64,000 nucleotides of DNA from Xanthostigma xanthostigma. Lineage: Eukaryota; Arthropoda; Insecta; Raphidioptera; Raphidiidae. How positions within the stretch are numbered: position 1 is the stretch's first letter; each line of letters opens with the position of its first letter. The position numbers and the translations under genes were made by a program. The stretch is from the NCBI GenBank assembly GCA_963575645.1, contig OY754464.1:75800948-75864947 (forward strand). Reading direction: 5' to 3'. The notes under the pieces were generated by a model, which had not been told where the DNA came from, made no database searches, and worked only from the letters and a program-made list of their open reading frames with translations. Below, piece by piece: positions 1 to 10,640 of this stretch.

Positions 1-149
1 TAGATCAGAATCTCCTCTTTTCAAAAAGCTACAATTGGAATGAATTTCGTGTGAAATTAACTTAGATATAACTTCTTATATGAACGAAAGTCAGCTCTGA
101 TGCACAAAGCGATAATAAAGCACATACCGCTAGTTTAGCGGTATGTGCA
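1..149 (+). repeat. Dispersed repeat R, terminal part
   Basis: Matches 50050-50195 directly and 44112-44265 in reverse, with few differences. It ends in a hairpin around TACCGCTAGTTTAGCGGTA. The copy is cut by the window start. Family unknown. Confidence 0.8.
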
Positions 150-640
150 AAATCATTATCCATTATTAAGATAGCCCTACTACCCTTCAGCCAGATCTTC
201 GATTTTCAAAAGAAGTGTTACACAAATTTTTACGCTGCTTCAAAATACCCACCCAAAAATGTTTGATAGCTCTTGGACTATTATTATCACCTGACGAAGT
301 AATTCTCGTGATTGTACTATAAAATGTGTTATTGTATTAATTTGGCCATTGACAGTGATAGCTTTATTAGATAATTGAAATGTTAACAGCTAATTATTGG
401 TTGTGCTGGACTGTGTGCAGTGAGTGATAGGTGTATTTTATTACCAGGATGTGTCGACGTGACGACGCTTGTCAATATTAGATATAAATGTCACTGTTGT
501 GCCATTATAATGTTAAAATAACAAGAACTTGAAACGTGCATTCGAACATAAATCTAATATACTCTGAATTATATTATGCATTATTTATTTTGCATGCACA
601 GTGAAATTGTTAATATTGTTGCGCGATCCCTGTTGGGACG
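150..640. other. No recognised feature
   Basis: AT-rich sequence with no convincing ORF, repeat match or tRNA-like box. It could be the upstream part of the LTR-like segment that follows. Confidence 0.5.
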
Positions 641-1535
641 ACTATGGATTCTGTAGAATCTTCTAGCAACAACAACAATGGAAAACAGGTAGCCAAAAGA
701 ACCCGACCTTCTTAGAATTGCCTGGAGAAGCCAATACATGTAAAGGAAGGATCTCGGTGCTTCTAGAAGATTCTCCAGGAGGGGGGCGAAGCTATAAAAT
801 GCGAGCGGAGTGGTTGGCAAATCAGTCAGTTGTTCGAGAGCGGTTCATGTGTTGATACAGTGCCAGTACGTTGTGACATAAATCATTAAGTGCAGTTATA
901 TAAATCTGGTTTAACATAAATAATTTTTTGTAAATAATCGTGTGTATATAGTTTATAGACAAGTGTGCTAATAAACTTTGGTGTGTTCCTGTATTGTAAA
1001 TATTTTGTGTAAATAATTAGTGACTCTATACTCTTCTGTTACTTAGTTTCTATTTATTATTTAGAACTGTCGTTATTATTACTGTTACGTTAAAGAAGTA
1101 CTTTTTCGTTTGTATATTTAACTTGTTTTGTTAAACGTTTATTATTAATTGAAAATTACAACTTATTTAAAAAAAAAGTGAAAGCATATCTTTCAAAAAA
1201 ATGTATCTATACTACCAGCTACAATAATAAGGTTGGAATGATTACCTTTTGCCGCAGTTTTGTCGGTGTAGACACTTCCACTAGGTAATAAGATTTTGTG
1301 AATTAATTGTGGATTTTGTGAATTATGTAATAATATATTTTATTTATGGGGTAGATATTCTGCTTTTATTTTTAATTATTAGATTGATACTTATATGTCA
1401 GTTATGATCCCCTTCATAATTTTAATCTATACATGCAATGACAATTTTATACCATGTGTGGTCTCAAAGTATTATTATTATTATTATTGTAAATAAATAA
1501 TTTCTACCACGGACAAGAACAGTTTTGTTACAATA
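641..1535 (+). mobile_element. LTR-like segment (possible solo LTR)
   Basis: The part from about 950 to 1535 is homologous in reverse to 13555-13800, including a poly(A) signal followed by TTGGTGTGTTCC and a shared right boundary ending TTTTGTTACA. The order promoter, short transcribed region, AATAAA at 970-975, then a U5-like tail fits a retroviral-type LTR. The matched copy lacks part of 1150-1480, so that part is probably a later insertion. No gag/pol is nearby and I cannot see a target duplication. It could instead be a non-LTR promoter repeat. Confidence 0.4.
656..830 (+). promoter_or_regulatory. Heat-shock-type core promoter: HSE, TATA box, initiator
   Basis: A perfect three-unit heat shock element (TTC, 2 nt, GAA, 2 nt, TTC) lies at 761-773, with a partial GAA-TTC pair at 656-663. 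A TATAAAA box is at 793-799. Two overlapping arthropod initiators (TCAGT) sit at 822-830, so the initiator A at 824 is 31 bases after the first T of the TATA box. The spacing is textbook for a Pol II promoter. The HSE would be about 50-60 bases upstream of the start. Activity is inferred. Confidence 0.5.
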
Positions 1536-2534
1536 ATTTTAACATATTATATAGCGAAAGCTATCTTTAGCTGGCACCGTCGGTCCTCAATGTTTTGTCC
1601 GTTCATCAGATTAGTTCGTCCAAAAAAATAATAGACTGGTAAAAAGACGTCCGTTCATATAGGACATTTTCGTTAAGAGTGTATTTACAGTAATATTATT
1701 GTGCTTCTTAAAGGTTGTTAATTGAGGTGCCTTTCGGTTTTGCGCTGCAATGAGAAGAGACAGCACTGCTGCTTACATTCCTCAAAGTTTCCACTATACT
1801 AGCGTCACGAACGGCGTATCGAATGAAATGTATTCATTATATATACATTACATTAAAAAACTTTCAAGTACGGTGAAGCTCTCACGGGAATTCGCATGTT
1901 TTAAGTTTCTTTAATTTCAGTCTATAATTGTGTTATTTTTGTAGATCTGTAAAACAATTACAAACAGTTACCTATTGTTATTGTCGTACGAGTAAGTACT
2001 TATATTATTTTACCACTCCAACACCGTAAGTCTGTGAATACGATACAGGATTGAATCCAAATTTTGGGAGAATGTTTGAAATTGAAATATGAAGAGCCCT
2101 GTTGTTTTTGAAGTGAAAACTTCTTTAGCGGCGTTGTACACTTTTTTTGTAATGGGTAAAAAATGTTAAACTCGCGTCAGGACACGTGACCTGATCCCCA
2201 TTCATACTATGAGAGTAGGTACCTACTCACTTTTTTTATACAACGTTAGACATCTAGCGTTGAAATATCGTACATACAAATGCAATCTATGACACAAACC
2301 ATTTTGATCGAAGATTCGTAAAACGTTAATATTCAAGTTTTCACTTCTGCGGCACTCCCGGAGTGCAAAGGGTTTTTTTTTGGAAAAATCGGAACATGCG
2401 CAGAAGAAGTTTAGGCTATAACGTTGTTTTTTTATATAATAATGGTATACTTTTCAAAACAGTGTATTATTCTATTTACCTTTACAAGAAAGTTTTGTAA
2501 AAAAATGTTTTTTTCTAAACTTTATAATTTCAGA
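1536..2534. other. Mostly unassigned; diverged fragment near 2010-2100
   Basis: At 2010-2100 the sequence resembles the interior of G-family copies near 39370-39415 (CAAATTTTGGGAG and its context). A CGCAGAAGAAG region near 2400 resembles 42080-42240. No gene is visible. Confidence 0.4.
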
Positions 2535-2752
2535 AATATTTTGAAAATAAAAAAATCAGCTATTCTTTTGTTTTGTAGATCTGTCAGAAATAAACTAGTT
2601 AAGCATGCTTTGATTATTTTTTACTAGCCACTACCGGCGGCACCTCATACGATATCAGAAATTTGATTTTCTTTATGATACTATATCAAATGTCAACATT
2701 TTGAAGTTGGAATGGTCCCGTCGCCCAATTGGCTGGAATTTTTTAAACAGCA
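2535..2752 (+). repeat. Dispersed repeat, copy 1
   Basis: Aligns with 33135-33350. Both contain TTTTGTAGATCTGTCAGAAA and CCCGTCGCCCAATTGGCTGG at matching spacing. Family unknown. Confidence 0.75.
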
Positions 2753-3597
2753 TGTACACAATAATAATTATCTATCCTTTGGGTGGTCGTTGTTATATGG
2801 AAAAGCAATTCAAAGTGAACAATATGTCGAACAATGAATTTTTTCCTGTTTTATTTGAAATTGTTGAAAAAAAAAAATCGTGACAGTTGATTTAAATTTT
2901 AACGATTTTATTCATTTATGAGAAAACCGAACAATATGGTGAAAACTGAAAACTGTTACTAATTAATAACATTGCATTAGTAATTATAAACAATTGTTCG
3001 CGGTTTGAAAAGCCACTACATATATAAAAGTTGTATAATGCTAAACTTCCCAAATGTACAGAATGTTTTTCAAATTGCATGATTTCAAACTTGGTTTGGG
3101 ATTCGATTAGATTGTAGATCAGCTGCTTTTTTGGTTTGGGAATAATTTACGCAAAAAAAAGTGTCTACAGGGTAATTTTTAAGTTGTTTCTTTTTTTTAA
3201 CAGCGTGTAGAAATCAAATAGACGAACAAATATTTCAAGTAACTTTTTTAACAAAACTCAAAATTGAGAGAGAAACGGGCTTTCAAGGTTTTATTGAATT
3301 TTATCAAATTTTGAGGACGGTCCTGGCATTATGTTATGTCACTATGGAAATATGTTATGTCATTATCAAGTATTCACAGAAATTGTTCGAAGTTGTCACC
3401 GTTTTGTTGGACACACAGATGCGTGCGTCGTAGCCATGCTTGTAGTAGCGATAAAGGCCTTCCGCGAATTATTTGAGATGCATTTCCGATTCGTGCTAAT
3501 GTCCCAAATCAAGAACTCGGTGTATTTGCAAAGGTTTCCGCATATGACCTTTAACTTCGTTCGCGTCTATATATTATATATCATATTATTTATTATT
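2753..3597. other. No recognised feature
   Basis: The sequence is AT-rich. Short ORFs at 2701-2883 and 3331-3690 have no recognisable domain and partly overlap repeats, so they are not called as genes. Confidence 0.5.
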
Positions 3598-4146
3598 AAT
3601 ATTATAAATGCGAATGTAAGTTTGTTTGTTACGCTTTCACGCAAAAACTACTTAACCGATCATCATGAAACTTTGCACATACACTCTTGAAGGTATTAGA
3701 AGTAACATAGGATACTTTTTATAAAAAAAAAATAAAAAATTTTTACGAAAAATAAGAAAGGGTTGAAAACATTTTTTGGGCCCAAAAATACCGAAAAATT
3801 TCTCCGAATCGTTTCAAAATTGAAATTTAACCCTTTAGTAATGATTAAAATGTGCTATTAAAATTTCATTAAAATCGGCCCGACAGGACCGGACTTACAA
3901 ATTTTATGAAAACGAAATATTATAAATGCGAATGTAAGTTTGTTTGTTACGCTTTCACGCAAAAACTACTTAACCGATCATCATGAAACTTTGCACATAC
4001 ACTCTTGAAGGTATTAGAAGTAACATAGGATACTTTTTATAAAAAAAAAAATAAAATTGTTTGTCAAAATATGTCAACCCCTGATATGCATGTCAAAAGT
4101 CGATTTCCATCTCAATCGCGGGCGTAGCCGCGGGTAGCGGCTAGTA
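3598..4146 (+). mobile_element. Helitron-like (Lep1-type) repeat, tandemly doubled
   Basis: Two copies start at 3598 and 3917 with about 120 nearly identical bases (ATTATAAATGCGAATGTAAG, then GTTACGCTTTCACGCAAAAA). The second ends in GCGGGCGTAGCCGCGGG and GGCTAGT; a CTAG end without TIRs is typical of Helitron-like elements. The 3770-3900 part recurs at 26430-26545 and, reversed, at 51880-52010. The family name comes from general resemblance. Confidence 0.65.
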
Positions 4147-4437
4147 ATATATAATATGGTACCTATACAAAGTAGGAGAGAACATTGTTAATAGTTAATC
4201 GAACCCGATTACACATCTAATTGGGAACGCAACCCTGAATGTAGGTACACATAATAGATACTACTCACTCTCTCTACTATGCCTACTATCTTCTTTCTTT
4301 CTCTCTCACCAATCAGTTGTGTTTTATCCCCGTATTGAGTCCATCTCACTACAATATCCGTTGCGTAGGTATCATCATAATATATACTGAGATTTTGTGC
4401 TTGCAGTGCATCACACAATATTACCAGCCACTGTAAA
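4147..4437. other. No recognised feature
   Basis: A CT-rich tract is present near 4260-4310. Nothing else is identifiable. Confidence 0.5.
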
Positions 4438-4930
4438 CACGCTTTATATTAACTTCACTTGTAAGTATGTATGTATGTATGTTTGTAACCTTCGTTTGGA
4501 CTACAGCAAGTGGTTTATTCCTGCAGTATAATATGCCAGCACTGTAACTACAGTGGTTAGCCGTGCGGTCTAAGGCACGTGTCTTCGCTGACGTCAACTC
4601 TCGGAATCACGGATCGTGGGTTCGAATCCCGTCCACGCCGAAAGAAAAAATTGTTTTTTTTTCGGCAAATTTTTGACAATAAATCGAACTAAAAAGTGGA
4701 AAATAAATATTGTTTAAAAAAAATAAAAAAAACGCTTTATATCGAACTAAAAAGTAAAAAATATTTTTTTTTAAATAAGCTTAAACAACAATGAATAAAA
4801 AATACAAGTATTATTGTGAAAAAAGCGTGGGGCGCTTTGTTCCACATTTTCGTACATCGAGCGCCCCACGCTTTTTTCATAATAATACTTTATTCATTAT
4901 TGTTTTAAGCTTATTTTAAAAAATTATTTG
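4438..4930 (+). mobile_element. tRNA-Leu-headed hairpin element S, copy 1
   Basis: Starts ACGCTTTATATTAACTTCAC. A tRNA-Leu-like head lies at about 4552-4639, with A-box-like TAGCCGTGCGGTCTAAGGC and B box GGGTTCGAATCCC. A long hairpin follows (arms about 4777-4836 and 4860-4912) around AAGCGTGGGGCGC. A second copy is at 47461-47948. The anticodon region does not form a proper arm, so this is a SINE-like promoter and not a functional tRNA. Confidence 0.75.
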
Positions 4931-5170
4931 AAGTAAAACTTCCTTACGCATGCTTGACTTGGGGAGTAAGCTGGTGAATGCGTGACGAGAGATTTACGGA
5001 AGCGTGATCGGGCGAGGCGAACGGAAGTTGAGAGGGAGATATGTTAGTGAAGATAGAAAGAGTCTGACAAATACTTCACTGGCTAGTAGCGCCATCAGGT
5101 GGCCGAAACAAATACTTCACTGCCTAGTGGCGCCATCTATTCTAGTCTATTGAAGTTTGTTGTCAACAGT
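4931..5170 (+). repeat. Dispersed repeat B, copy 1
   Basis: Starts GAAGTAAAACTTCC and contains CGCTTGACTTGGGGAGTAAG and GGCTAGTAGCGCCATCAGG. Related copies are at 10183-10274 plus 11486-11600 (interrupted) and reversed at 41230-41440. Confidence 0.75.
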
Positions 5171-5309
5171 GTTTGAAAAAAAAATTTATAATTAAAATAT
5201 TATAAACATGGATGTGATTCATAATTTAAATGTTAGGTGGTACATCCGGTTGACCTATTTAAAATGTTAACTCGCCGTCACTGGTATTTCATCAAATAAT
5301 ATTAAAATA

Positions 5310-5853
5310 TAGTGATGTGTCCACATGACTCTTTATTGGGAGCTGCTCCGTGCGCTATAAAGAGTCGCTCAGAGGGAGTCGTTCAAAGGAGCGACATTAG
5401 ACAATACGAACTACACAAGAGTTCACTTCAGAGGTGTGAACTGTCATCATGCATGCTCAGGAGTCACGAAGCATTGCACAGCACAATACACACACTCAGC
5501 GCTGAGCTCATTTTCATATGATTCTGATCTTATATTACCTATTCGCATTTCGAATAAACTATAAAGTATAATAAAAACTTAACAATAATTGTTACAATAT
5601 TAAATCCGTCAATGTGAATGGTTTAAGTCACTGTAAACAGTGTGCCATTCAACATTAAACGACTCAGCAAAGATAACTACGTACGTGCAAAGTTCACTAG
5701 TGTTTCTGTGCTCTGTGCGCTCTGCAAATGTGCGAATGCAACAGTACAGAATAGCTCAGCACAGGGCAATGGCGCTCGGAGTGAGTCATTCACAAAAAAA
5801 GAGCGACCCGCTCCGCTCCGAGAAAGAAGTCGTTCAGGAGCGACACATCACTA
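5310..5853 (+). mobile_element. hAT-type MITE H, copy 1
   Basis: The terminal inverted repeats read TAGTGATGTGTC and GACACATCACTA. The flanks TTAAAATA and TTAAAGTA differ at one of eight positions, as expected for an old 8-bp hAT target duplication. Subterminal GAGTCGCTCAGAG-type blocks are present. There is no transposase, so the element is non-autonomous. Small ORFs inside are incidental. Confidence 0.8.
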
Positions 5854-5861
5854 TTAAAGTA

Positions 5862-6580
5862 ATTGTGACATAACTTTACATTTTGGAACGTGTGATTGAG
5901 GGCCCAAGTAGATAAGTGCACTTAAACTAGATATGAACCGGGTTGAGGACAGAGGGGCAGTCTGGCACAACGGTTCGAAGATGGGAACGAAGGGAAGATA
6001 TTGTGTTCTCTTTCTATATGGATGGAACGCGCTTAGAATGGGTGAGTTCGCGGGCGGCATCTGTTTTTGTCTGCAAACTGAGGCGAGAGCGTCGCGGCGC
6101 TGTTGTATTGATTCTTAGTCATGCGCAGATCGCAACCTCTAGCTGCGACTGCGATTGTCAACTTTTATTATAAGTAAATAATTTGTTTGGATAATAAAGT
6201 TATATGCATGGAACTCTGAAAAGTTTGTCGAGTTATATTGGAGTTTAAATAGAGTTATCTCAGATACCATTTCTACAGAGGAATTAAAACCGAATGAGTT
6301 TTAAAAGTATTAAGAATTCTTGCAGAATCCACACAAAAAACTGAAGCTATAATATTGTTAAACCTATCGTTTGTAATGAATGACTGATATAAGTCAATGA
6401 TCGTTACCTCTGATCTGTTGGTAGCCTTTTTCTGCGAGCAATTTCATCTTGTTAATTTTGATGTTACAGTATGTGCGCCGTACTAGACTGTGTCAGAAAA
6501 TTTTTTCCTTTTTATTTTTAATAAATGTATTTCAAAAGATATATTAGATATCGTGTCCATCGAGATAATAATTAATAAAA
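5862..6580. other. No recognised feature
   Basis: Moderately GC-richer around 5935-6170 with short overlapping ORFs but no domain I know. No repeat partner was found in the window. Confidence 0.4.
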
Positions 6581-6582
6581 AA

Positions 6583-6866
6583 TCGCAGGATTGTAGACAA
6601 AAATTAGATTTATTAATTGTACGACGTTTCGTCTATAGATTTAGACTTTTTCAAGTACAAATGTGAAAATTCGATACAATAATTATGAAAATAAACATTA
6701 ATTACTAACCATTAACTTTTGTTATTTGCTATGGTTTAGTGATCAATGTTTATTTTCATAATTATTGTTTCGAGTTTTCACATTTGTACTTGAAAAAGTC
6801 TAAATCTATAGATGAAACGTCGTACAATTAATAAATCTAATTTTTGTCCTCAATCCTGCGATTTTT
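6583..6866. mobile_element. Foldback element with GAAACG motif in both arms
   Basis: Nearly perfect inverted arms begin and end with ATCGCAGGATTG / CAATCCTGCGAT around a centre near 6720. Each arm carries TTGAAAAAGTCTAAATCTA then GAAACGTCG, facing outward (minus strand 6621-6655, plus strand 6789-6821). The layout resembles the PLE at 19921-22666 in miniature. Confidence 0.7.
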
Positions 6867-6972
6867 GACGTGATAACGTCTTATAAATTATTGATGAATC
6901 ACGTCAAAATAAAAAGATGAAACACCGGCTGCATGCACGAAAAAGTGTAACGTTCCTAGCGTTCCTAACGTT
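6862..6972 (+). mobile_element. G-family repeat, truncated copy 1
   Basis: Begins TTTTTGACGTGATAACGTC and continues through ACACCGGCTGCATGCACG into a degenerate AACGTTCC minisatellite, then stops. Only the left end is present. Confidence 0.7.
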
Positions 6973-7490
6973 CCTGACGTTACTAAGTGAGCGACTAGAA
7001 TGCCTTCGGTAATTTTTATTAAGTATTTCAAAAAAAATTCTCCCAAAATTTCAGCTGGATATCTTGAGCTGGCGCATGGGGGTGTCCCCTTTTCCATTTA
7101 AAGTACATTGAAATAAAAAAAATTTATCTGAAATAATTATACCTAAGCAAAATTTTTTTTTCGAATTTTCGTTTCTCTGCAAAATCGGCCTCTTAAAAAA
7201 ACTAAAATATTTTGCTTTTTTTCCTCTTCTTCTTATATAGGCTTTGTAACTTTTTTTCTATCTAATTTGAGTAGAAAAACTAAAAGATCGATTTTGTGGA
7301 GAATTTAATTTTCTACAAGAATATGAAAACGAAAATTCGAAAAAAAATTTTTTGCATATAATTATTTCAGATATAAAAAAAAAATATTTTTTAATGTATA
7401 TTAAATGGGAAAGGTGACCCCCCATGCGCCAGTTTAATTTTCAAGATATCGAGCAGAAATTTTGGGAGAATTTTTCATAACGCGCCAAAA
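6973..7490. repeat. Imperfect palindromic repeat
   Basis: Arms at about 7018-7165 and 7330-7480 are inverted copies, sharing GGCGCATGGGGG / CCCCCCATGCGCC and TTTTGGGAGAATTTTT. The left edge (TAAGTGAGCGACTAGAATGC) recurs at 60240-60262. Confidence 0.65.
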
Positions 7491-7878
7491 GAAGTATAAC
7501 TTCAAAAATTGTTAATTTGTTCCATTAACTGAACGGGGACATATGCTTAATTTACTTAGAAACTAGACGTAAATATCTAACAATTTATGTAGTTGCCTAA
7601 TTTCCAGAAAAGCAAGTCGAAAGCGGACTTTTCCAAGAATTTGTCCTGCGGGTGATTTATAATTAATTATTACAAAGCTGCTTATGTGGACAAGAAAGGC
7701 GAACTGGTTAAACAGACAATAATATACACAGCTTTGATATTGTAAAATGTCAGCTGGCAGATGTCACCATCGCGGATTGAACCTAACATATTTTTATACC
7801 GTACTTTAAACTTACATAAATACGCACAAATACATATTAAAAAAAAAGATCCACCATCAATAGTCAACGTATTCCAAG
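7491..7878. other. No recognised feature
   Basis: AT-rich. A short minus-strand ORF at 7682-7867 has no recognisable domain. Confidence 0.5.
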
Positions 7879-8481
7879 TAGTGATGTGTCCACATGACTA
7901 TTTATTGGGAGCTGGGTCCGTGCGCTCCGCTCACTAAAAAGAGTCGCTCAGAGCGAGTCGTTAAAAGCAGCGACACTAGACAGTACGCGCTACACAAGAG
8001 TGCAGACTGCAGAGGTGTCACGAAGCATTGCACAGCTCAATACACACTCAGCTCTGAGCTCATTTTAATATGTTTCTGATCTTAATATATTATTCTCATT
8101 TCGGAAAAACTATTAAAAGCTTAACAATAATAATGTTTATTGTTACAATATTATATCTTTGTCAACGACGTCAATGTGAATGGTTTAAGTCACTGAGAGC
8201 TTAGTAATATTGCACTTACAGTGTGTCATTCAACATTAAATGGCTCAGCAAAGATAACTCCGTACGTGCAAAATGCCTCTGTGCCCTGTGCAAAGTTCAC
8301 TAGTGTCTCTGTGCCTTGTGCTGTGTGCGTTCTGCAAATGTGCGAATGCAACAGTACAGAATAGCTCAGCACAGAGCAATGGCGCTCGGAGTGAGTCATT
8401 CACAAAAAAAAGAGCGACTCGGTCCGCTCCGAGAAAGGAGTCGTCCATTATGAACGACTCGCTCAGGAGCGACACATCACT
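7879..8481 (+). mobile_element. hAT-type MITE H, copy 2
   Basis: Same ends (TAGTGATGTGTCC, GACACATCACT) and same interior as 5310-5853. The flanks do not match as an 8-bp duplication, so the right edge has decayed or been rearranged. An internal part also survives at 10405-10604. Confidence 0.75.
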
Positions 8482-8729
8482 GAATTTATTTTTGTTACTT
8501 ATCTTCAACAAAGTTTGCCGCTTTGACGACGGTATTCACTATTCTGTCATATAGGGAGACCGAGCGCGGTTTATCGTAATACGATAAATCACGCTCGATC
8601 TCCTTAAATATTAAAATAAATTAATAGAAATACAATTTTTTCGAAGTAAAACAATTATTTTTTAGGGGATTTTAGGGATATTTCAATTTGTGGTTAGGGG
8701 AAAAGATTTTTAGGAGTTGGCAACCATGA
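8482..8729. repeat. Short palindrome; otherwise unassigned
   Basis: A hairpin with arms GAGCGCGGTTTATCGTA / ACGATAAATCACGCTC spans 8561-8600. It may be the remnant of a small MITE. Confidence 0.4.
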
Positions 8730-9157
8730 CCACTGCACACGAGGCTAGAAACGCTGCTAGATTCCTTGCTAGATTTGCCTACTAGTTTTCTAGCGCTGGT
8801 TTTCTTGATTACTGTTAAGTGCTCGCTTCACACGAGATTATTTTTCAAGCGTGTTTTGTCGATAGATCTGGTGCGCGCGCAGTGATAGTTCGTATATAAA
8901 CGTGTCTGTTGTCTGGCAGAATGACGCCATGTGGGTGTTCAAGTGCCCACGTGAAGATACTGCTTCCTGATTGGTTCTTGCTCACACCTAGCAACAAATC
9001 TAGCAGGGAAAATAGCGCCTGTTCTAAATTTAAAACATATCTTCTGAGCTAGCAAGGCAGTCCGCAGTGACGTCATTTCCAGCTTCGTACCCAACCTACC
9101 GGCTAGCAGAACTCCTAGCAGCATTTCTAGCAGCGTTTCTAGCCTCGTGTGCAGCGG
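8730..9157. mobile_element. TIR element (GCACACGAGGCTAGAAACGC)
   Basis: The ends CC(A/G)CTGCACACGAGGCTAG, with CTAGAAACGCTGCTAG just inside, are inverted repeats. The interior is rich in CTAGCA blocks. No clear target duplication is visible. Superfamily undecided, hAT-like by appearance. Confidence 0.65.
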
Positions 9158-10182
9158 CCTTAATATATGTACATGTTGTCCGCATTCATTTTGTCGATGA
9201 CAACGCCTACCAGAAACAGGAAATAAACAATTCCGTCCCAAGCGGTCATTTTAAACGTAATTTATGTGTGCGTAAACGAGTTAATAAATAGTTAAGTAGT
9301 ATTTTATAAGAAGTCCTAGTTGACGTAAAACAATTTATTGGGTCGAGAGTAGTCATAAGAAAGTATCCCTTGGGCTTAGTCGCCATAATATTATATATTA
9401 TATGTACACTTCTGTTACGTAATATGTTATGTATTGTGTCGTTTATTCGTCTCAAAGTTATGTGCAAGACAGTTAAAATTTTATATGTAACTTCACTACA
9501 TTTTACTACCGAAGTTGTTTGGCTCACAATATTATGTAATTGTGTTTACAAGTACGTTTACAAGCTGTTTTCAAAAACACTCATAATACAGTGCTTTTAG
9601 TGAGTTTGCTATAATATTTTAAAGATGTGACGTTACATTTTACAACCACTTTATGTATACAGTGTGTTTATTTGCACACGTTTGTGTATATTAAATGACG
9701 ACTGTTTATTGAAGTAATAGTTATTGGCGTAACTAGTAGTCTAAGTCATTCATGACAGGTCATGACTTAGCCTACAAGTTACCCCCATAATTTTATTCAA
9801 CAATTGCGCGTTATTCATGTTTTATTTATTGTTATTAATGAGATGTTGTAAATATCTATTTATTTCTTTATAAAAAAAAACTGTCAATACTAACAGCACC
9901 AAACAGCACGATTCAATGTTTTGGTTTGAGGTTAGCCGGTTATGAATAAACTCCATGTCGAAAACATTCGGCCTCTCAATTTTAGCCTCAATGGGTAACA
10001 ACGGAGTTGTTGTTACCTACTATTTCGTTACGACTCAGAAAATAGTTACGTTTATTTTCATTACTCCACAATGGCCGAGCTAGTAGGAATCTTCATTGAG
10101 TTATGACAAGTAATTGTCACCAGTCGGTAAATGGCTATTTAGGGTTTGGTTTTTAGGCATGATAAAACATGAGTTGAATAAA
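9158..10182. other. No recognised feature
   Basis: Contains short ORFs without domains. Local palindromes include one around GACTTAG/CTAAGTC near 9740-9770 and one around GTAACAAC at 9995-10015. No repeat partner is evident. Confidence 0.4.
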
Positions 10183-10274
10183 ACTTCTTTACACACGCTT
10201 GACTTGGGAAGTAAGCTGGTGAATGCGTGACGAGAGATTTACGGAAGTGTGATTGGGCGAGGCGAACAGAAGTT
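10183..10274 (+). repeat. Repeat B, copy 2, left part
   Basis: Matches 4936-5030. The repeat resumes at 11486-11600 (GTTAGTGAAGATAGAAAGAG), so the LINE and associated sequence in between inserted into it. Confidence 0.75.
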
Positions 10275-10404
10275 GAGACAGATAGATAATAGTTTATTGC
10301 TGATCCAATAATTAAAATTGGTTACAAACGTCAATTATAATTGATTGGTTTACAAATCATTTTTGTACGGTGCAGTTCCGAGCAGGAATTTTTTAGGCCG
10401 TTTT
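10272..10404 (-). mobile_element. 5'-truncated LINE tail, duplicate copy
   Basis: About 130 bases match the 3' end of the LINE at 10641-11484, including the GATA-type tail and TTATTGCTGATCCAATAATT. The preceding B sequence is also duplicated, which suggests a local tandem duplication and not a second insertion. Confidence 0.7.
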
Positions 10405-10604
10405 AACAATAATAATGTTTATTGTTACAATATTATAGACGTCAATGTGAATGGTTTAGGTCACTGTAAACAGTGTGTCATTCAACATTAAACCACTCAG
10501 CAAAGATAACTCCGTACGTGCAAAGTTCACTAGTGTCTCTGTGCTGTGTGCGCTCTGCAAATGTGCGAATAGCTCAGCACAAAGCGATGGCGCTCGGAGT
10601 GAGA
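10405..10604 (+). repeat. Internal fragment of hAT MITE H
   Basis: Matches the interiors of 5310-5853 and 7879-8481 from the ATAATGTTTATTGTTACAA region to GGCGCTCGGAGTGAG. Both termini are missing. Confidence 0.7.
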
Positions 10605-10640
10605 TTTACGTAAGTGTGATCGGGCGAAGCGAACAGAAGT

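Noticed and set aside
4552..4639. Functional tRNA-Leu gene
   Set aside because: No proper anticodon arm. Repeated with its flanks at 47578-47664 as the head of a mobile element.
5640..5873. Overlapping ORFs of 71-77 codons
   Set aside because: They lie inside the hAT MITE 5310-5853 and recur in its other copy; not genes.
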